From Vicia villosa (Eukaryota > Streptophyta > Magnoliopsida > Fabales > Fabaceae), in NCBI RefSeq assembly GCF_029867415.1, contig NC_081186.1, positions 12,780,930-12,844,929 on the forward strand: DNA of 64,000 bases, given 5' to 3'. Of the stretch, positions 58,921-64,000 are shown piece by piece (positions within the stretch are counted from its first letter, which is position 1; every line of letters begins with the position of its first letter). Made by a program: the position numbers and the translations under genes. Below the pieces are notes generated by a model, which made no database searches, had not been told where the DNA came from, and saw nothing but the letters and a program-made list of their open reading frames with translations.

Positions 58921-59030
58921 CTCCACGCCTTTAACCTTTGAGGTCCTCCGCGCCTTTAACCTTTCGCGGTTCTCCACACCTTTAACCTTAGAGGTTCTCC
59001 ACACCTTTAACCTTTGAATTGTTTACCTTA
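58920..59030. repeat. 27-bp tandem repeat, four copies
   Basis: Units of cc(a/g)c(a/g)cctttaacctt followed by variants of aggt(t/c)ct. Each copy can form a small aacc/ggtt hairpin (aacctttcgcggtt, aaccttagaggtt). It lies inside a spurious ORF. Confidence 0.8.
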
Positions 59031-60427
59031 TGGGTTTGATATTCAATTCCCCAATGTTTAGTGAAAGAAAGGTGCCTATGACTTCCAAGCCATGAAGGGG
59101 GCGCTCCAAGAAATAACCTTGTCATATGCTCGGATGTTTAGATTGAAGGGTATGCCCTTGATCTCCAGGATATGGAGGACTATCCATAGTGTTCTATCCT
59201 TTTGAATTTGAATTCTTCCCATGTTTAGCATGCCCCTGTTTTCTGTTGCTTCGAGATGTGCCCCAAGTCGATTGAACCTTAGGAAGAATGCCCCCAGTTA
59301 ATAGGATTTTTACTCGTATGCCCCTGCGATCCTTGAACTTTTGCCCCTGTTTAGGAGAACCCCCTAGATGTGGTTATCCCTATTCCAGATTCTTTATTTG
59401 AAATGATCGCCTTTGATTAAACCAGTTTCGAGATTTCCTCGATGTTAAGCGTATACTCGTAGGTGACGTTGTACCCTTTGAGAAGTAACTCCAATGCGAC
59501 GCGTATGCAAGTTTTGAAATCGAAGTCCGTTATGAATTAAGACTGGATGATTAGAAATGAATGCTTGAAGAAGCGTAGTGGTTAGAAATAGTTTTAACAA
59601 ACTTAGGAGTCAGTATAACAAATCCTGCGTAATATGCTTTCATAGTTAACCTTGCCTCAATTAGGACTTTTGAATGTTGTAACTTGGCCTGGTTCACAGT
59701 TTTAAGAAACAATGGATATAAGGCTCAAAGTTTATTTACCCCACCCCTTTCTCCTTGATGTTCTCCGAATCCTAAAAATTCGCTTAATCCAATGGATGTG
59801 CTTTGTTTGCAAGAGAATCGCTTTGGTTTTGATGTTGAGCATAAGCCTTTAGCAAAGACCCAAGCGTTGATGAAAATATTGTAGAGATCCAAGCATTGAT
59901 GTGAAGCTTTGATGGTTTAGCAGTCACAAGATTATCCTTTGTATTTCGCCTTTGTTTTTTTTATCCCTTATTTTTTCATGAACCAACTCTTTCGAGTTTG
60001 ATCCATCGGGATGCCCTGATTTTTTCCCAAGTCCTTTTTCTTTTCTTTTATGAAATTTTCCATTTTGACTTAGCGGGCGTTTTTCTCCTTTTCTTTTGAA
60101 TGCTTCTTGGGTTTTGAATATTGTGACTGCTATGTTGATTTGCGAACTTCGACTTTGATACTTCCTCGATCTTTGAATGATGTGTTGAGGAAGAAGATGT
60201 TGTGAATATTATCTCCATTGCTTCCTCAATCTTGGATGAATGCGAGGAAGAAGATATGCTTGAACCTTTGCTTTGCTTGATCCTTATGCTTGAACCCTTG
60301 CTTGGATTGACTGATTCTCTTGACAACCAAAGTACACCATTGAATTAATTGAAATCTACCCTGCCCCTGGTTAAAATCAAGATTCATTTGAAAAGTAGAA
60401 ACAAGCTCCAACTCCTGGCTCGAGGGG
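59031..60427 (-). other. Host element internal sequence, non-coding
   Basis: No domain recognised. Repeated phrases (tgcccctg) are shared with the family. It ends at the solo LTR's target duplication. Confidence 0.55.
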
Positions 60428-60432
60428 GTGAC

Positions 60433-61968
60433 TGTGAGTACAAGATTACACTCAAAGATGTTTTTGATTTATGGCAAACTCAAATGAGCATTCAAACAAC
60501 AAGGAGGAATCAGAAAAGCAAAGCATTTGATCACTCATGAAAGCACAAGGTGATCCACTATGCATATAAGTCGACTCAACACAAGCTGGACATGAAAAAT
60601 GCAGAAAATCAGCAGTTAGGTCGACCTACTGTCAATCTAGGTCGACCTAAAATGAAGGAAAATCCATATACCTCTGCTAGGTCGACTCACAGACCATTTA
60701 GGTCGACTCAAAATAAAGATATCTTCATATCAGTCTGCTAGGTCGACCTACACATCAACTAGGTCGACCTAATCTGAGAAAATGTTCCCAGAACGCACCA
60801 GAAGAGGATTCTGGTCGACCTACTCCTTCAACAGGTCGACCTAACTGGGAGCAAAGTTCAGCAAGCACTGCTAGGTCGACCTAACCTCTACAAGAGGTCG
60901 ACCTAACTGATCAAGAAAGTCCAAAATTCAGTTATTCTTGATTCCAACTGCTATGCAATCATATATATTGTGCAAGGGTTAATTATTCCAAAAAAAAAAC
61001 ACCAACGACTGAAAGATACACAAACGCTTCTCATCTTCGTTCTTCATCATCTCCAACACAATTACACATAATCATTCTTGCGTTGCGGGTTAGTGATGAG
61101 TTCGATAACGTCCATGGAACGGAATTGAAGATTCCTAGTGGGTGAAGGTTTGTGGGGTTTGTTGGTGAATAAAATCTGCGGGTTTTGTCCTCCACGACGG
61201 GTGGTTCTTGGGGGTTTTTATCAAGAGGCGTTCATTGAGGATTCGGCTGAGTGTAACGATTGAGGAACGGGGAGTTCAAGGAATCAAGACACTGCAGAAG
61301 GGAATCAAAGTGAAGCTCTTGGATAACCTTGATCTGGCTCAAGATTAAGGGGGAAGAAGATTCAAAGGATCGACATAATTGGTTTATCGTTTATCGCTTT
61401 GTTATCTTCTTTGTATATACTACTTTCAACATTAATGAAAGATTACCCAATTTCAATTTGGAATTGGGGGCAGACGTAGTCGTAGCGAGGACGATCGACG
61501 AACTGCCTAAACAAATATCGTGTTCTTGTCGCTTTTACTTTCTCTTTTACTTTCTGTTCATAATTGGTTATAAGTGCAAAATTGATCAACGATTCAAGTG
61601 TTAAAATTGTGAATTAAAGTTCTGCACAAACATCACAATTCACCACAACTTGAATCACTATCAATTTGAACCTATCACCAAGTGTTTGTGTTTTTGCTTT
61701 ATCCAATCTTACTGCATTGCAAATCAAAGTTGTCAATCTAGAAGTTAATTGGATTTCAGTTGTTAAACGTATTGGTTAGCTATCATATTACTTCACCATT
61801 AATTCCACTTACTCTTTGGTTTTGAAACACATACGACCTTTGCAATAGCGGTCCAGAATAGACGCAAGTCGATTCAGAACCGCTTTCGCTCGAGTCTGTA
61901 GAAAAATCTGTAAAAACTTAGTGAGATCTATTCACCCCCCCTCTAGATCTGTAGGCCAGCGTCTAACA
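60433..61968. mobile_element. Solo LTR with 5-bp target duplication
   Basis: 1536 bp, tgtgagtac to gtctaaca (TG...CA), flanked by gtgac at 60428-60432 and 61969-61973. Joining the flanks restores a sequence that matches the reverse complement of 44630-44655 in the array element. The phrase ttcaccccccctctagatct near the right end is typical of copia-type LTR edges, so a SIRE/Maximus-like family is plausible. It has no coding domain. It carries about ten ggtcgaccta palindromes. Confidence 0.75.
60615..60906. repeat. Cluster of taggtcgaccta palindromes
   Basis: About ten copies of nnggtcga(c/g)ct(a/c), most of them the perfect 12-bp palindrome taggtcgaccta or one base off, in loose pairs 20-25 bp apart. 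Each contains GTCGAC. Confidence 0.88.
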
Positions 61969-61973
61969 GTGAC

Positions 61974-63182
61974 GAGGGATTAACATCCTTATTTCTCCAC
62001 TATTTGGGAATTGAAACAATGCCTGTACATCCTCGGCTCGGTCTTACCTTGAAAGCATATATTTAGCTGGACTTAGTTATTTATGTTCTTCATTCTCCCT
62101 TAAGTTTGTTAACAATCCTAAATCTGAGATTGAAAGTAGAAGTGCGCGAATGAAGCGAATGAATTGATTCCAAAACCTGCATGGTCATCCCATTAGAATT
62201 TCTAATCCGAAGATACAACTTTTATCCTGAGTGACACTTAGCGATCGTAGGGGTTGAAATTCTGAGCATGGTAAACACCTATTGATCCTAGGGACAACCT
62301 CCTTTGTAGATCCATCGACCTTGTTTTACTCCCTAGTTAATGAACTTGTAGAAGTGAGGGTAATCTCGAATTCTCCTTGGACATGTCAAACCTGTTGGGA
62401 ATAAACCGTTAGCGGTGGGTTTTCATCGTATCGGAACTTCATGAGTTTCCTCTGACTGAACCTCCTTTGCTTTTTCTAAGGATAGTGTCACACCTTTCGT
62501 AACCTCCAAAATTTGTAGATTGACAGAGAGAACCTATGATCCTTTTGCCCCTTGGCGTGGGGTTGACATATGTCGCATTCCCTCCATCGTAGTCATGCAT
62601 CTTTGTTCAGGGTATTGCCCCAGTTGGACTGACCCTTGCCCATAGGTTATCGCAGAGCGTCCTTGTGAGTTTGATATGTTCTAAGATGAACCCCTTTTTG
62701 ACTAGATACATCTTGAGTGTATCTATGAGGGAACTCTTTGTTGAACTAATCCTTGCTCGATGACAACCTTTATTATATTTATAATCCTGTTATGACAAGG
62801 CATGGACATGCGGCATGACGAAAGGCATCCTTTTTCCTCCTTGTAAGACCAAGTTCGTTCTCGATAATTTATCCTCCTTTCTCCATAGTCTATGATCCTT
62901 TGATTTTTTTTTAGTCTCGGGAACTCGGCTAGCGCGATAGGTGCGGATGCGGGTGAAGATGCAAATGTAGATGCAACTGTATGACTGCATGAAAATGCGA
63001 ATGCATGGATATGCGAGAGACTCCTTGTATTATAACTCCATGTATGCAATGCAGACGCGTGACGTATACTCCTAGGGATAGCCTTAGAGGTAACATTAGA
63101 CCCTCGTATCTTTGCAGGACAAATGTTATGACACCCTAAGGGAAATCCCTTAGATTTGGGAGTATGCAGAAGGTAGCAGCTG
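61974..63182 (-). other. Host element internal sequence after the solo LTR
   Basis: It starts with the block shared with 44590-44650 (reverse complement). No ORF with a recognised domain. Short imperfect repeats of gatgcgaatg type lie at 62940-63010. Confidence 0.55.
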
Positions 63183-63435
63183 GTGACCGTTCAAGACAAT
63201 CGCCAAGTCTCATGGCCATCGAGAGGCCAATCGACGTGTGTAAATGAAGATGTCCTTCGTGGGAAGGACCTGTAGTTGTAAGAATACAAGGATATATAAG
63301 GAAAGTCCCTACAGGCTAGGGAGTGTGTAGATACAGGTGTGGAGTGACCGTTCATGACAGTCACTAGGTCTCATGGCCATCGAGAGGCCAATCAACGTGC
63401 ATAAATGGAGGTGTCCTTCGTGGGAAGGACATGGT
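63183..63435. repeat. 161-bp direct repeat
   Basis: Two copies start at gtgaccgttca (63183 and 63344), sharing tctcatggccatcgagaggc and gtccttcgtgggaaggac. The latter is a near-perfect hairpin (gtccttc-gtg-ggaaggac). Confidence 0.8.
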
Positions 63436-63544
63436 CTTAGAAACAGAGTCCATGCGGGCCAGGGAATGCATAGGAACACCTGCAAAATTAAAACGCAATA
63501 CATTCATAGCATATAAATTGCACACATAATAAGCACGTAAACCC

Positions 63545-63880
63545 TAGGTTCATAGGTTTGGCGTAACGGCTTAGGGTGCCTACCCTTCCCATTGGTATGC
63601 TCTAGAAGGTCTCATGGGGTCGTTCGTAGCCGCCGAGACTTTTTGTCTCTTTGGATTTTAGAACAACTCATTTATCCACGAGGTTCGAGTTTTAGGGGTA
63701 GGTTCCCAGAGAGATCAGCCAAATACCAAGTCCAGCCCTCAACAAGGTCAAGCCTCGTATCAGGCCTTTCCGGATATTCAGCCCACTCTGAGTGGAATTA
63801 TAATAAGACTCGTAGGCGATGTAATTCCCCTCTGGTCATTATTATAATTCCCACGCTTAGGTTTAACGCAATTTATATAT
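63545..63880 (-). other. Conserved leader block of the host element
   Basis: Reverse-complement match to 43290-43615 of the array element, including gagactttttgtctc and cctcaacaaggtcaagcctc. It indicates that the host's primer site and 5' LTR lie just right of the window. Confidence 0.75.
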
Positions 63881-64000
63881 ACCCAAAAAGTGCAGTAAAA
63901 TAGCAAATATTCACGTAAACAAATATTTAATTAAATTACTGTAAATAAATGTAATTGTTGTAAATAATTGAAATTGCAAGTAAATAAATAAATAAATAAA

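Larger units (their letters stand above)
36180..64000 (-). mobile_element. Ogre-like LTR element on the minus strand, host of two nested insertions (partial)
   Basis: The left 3' LTR is 36180-38677. Next to it on the minus strand is the polypurine tract GAACAGGGGCAGC. The internal part runs through 38678-40425, then 58319-60432 and 61974-64000, interrupted by the tandem array and a solo LTR. Near the right edge (63545-63880) it matches, in reverse complement, the leader of the array element (43290-43615), so its primer site and 5' LTR should begin just beyond 64000. No gag, protease, RT or integrase is recognisable. LTR ends match those of the array element but the LTR middle differs, so it is a related but distinct subfamily. 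Confidence 0.8.

Noticed and set aside
63960..64000. Terminal taaa repeats as a telomere-like or satellite end
   Set aside because: Only a short AAAT microsatellite at the edge of the window, within the Ogre-like leader.

Overview
This looks like plant nuclear DNA from a large, repeat-rich legume genome. A Fabeae species (pea, vetch, lentil or Lathyrus group) is my inference. It rests on Ogre-like LTR elements with the TGGCGACTCTGCTGGGGA-type primer binding site, on other LTR retrotransposon families nested inside one another, and on a single intact host gene in 64 kb. That gene is an LDL2-type (LSD1-like) histone demethylase gene on the minus strand (25060-27825, two coding exons, 753 aa). 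Nothing here is prokaryotic.

Layout. 1-10712: the end of a minus-strand LTR retrotransposon (tRNA-iMet-type primer site, long LTR) whose LTR is split by a complete, young, plus-strand Athila-like element (2275-8754) coding only Gag and protease. 10713-13420: about 4.7 copies of a ~560-bp AT-rich tandem repeat, into which the first element inserted. 13421-17895: exon-like fragments, a small defective minus-strand Ty3/gypsy element (14502-17523) flanked by an unusual 72-bp direct repeat, and an RT-RNase H relic. 17896-24750: AT-rich intergenic DNA with a Helitron-like 3' end and decayed transposon pieces. 24750-28250: the LDL2-like gene. 28617-33245: a LINE relic split by a chromovirus-type element (28915-32655, target duplication agata) that has lost most of its interior. 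33544-33717: a SINE. 34961-36179: a Tat-like gypsy relic. 36180 to beyond 64000: a minus-strand Ogre-like element that itself carries two insertions.

The most striking object is at 40426-58313. A second Ogre-like non-autonomous element is present as a tandem dimer (LTR-internal-LTR-internal-LTR, period 7641-7643 bp), bounded by one 5-bp target duplication (ccaga) at its outer edges only. Its internal region has a short Gag C-terminal fragment and no protease, RT or integrase. It also has a long array of mini-hairpins whose stems vary while pairing is kept (GTCTT/AAGAC, GTTTT/AAAAC, GTCCT/AGGAC, ATCTT/AAGAT). The enclosing relative carries its own hairpin arrays with the same compensatory behaviour. 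Several apparently unrelated LTR families in the window also carry clusters of short palindromes, each family with its own sequence.

How the parts relate. Apart from the demethylase gene, the window is mostly a record of insertion, nesting, deletion and recombination. Most elements are non-autonomous (Gag-PR only, Gag fragment only, or no coding capacity) and would need RT and integrase from elsewhere. All comparisons were made by eye, and identity statements list only the differences I noticed.
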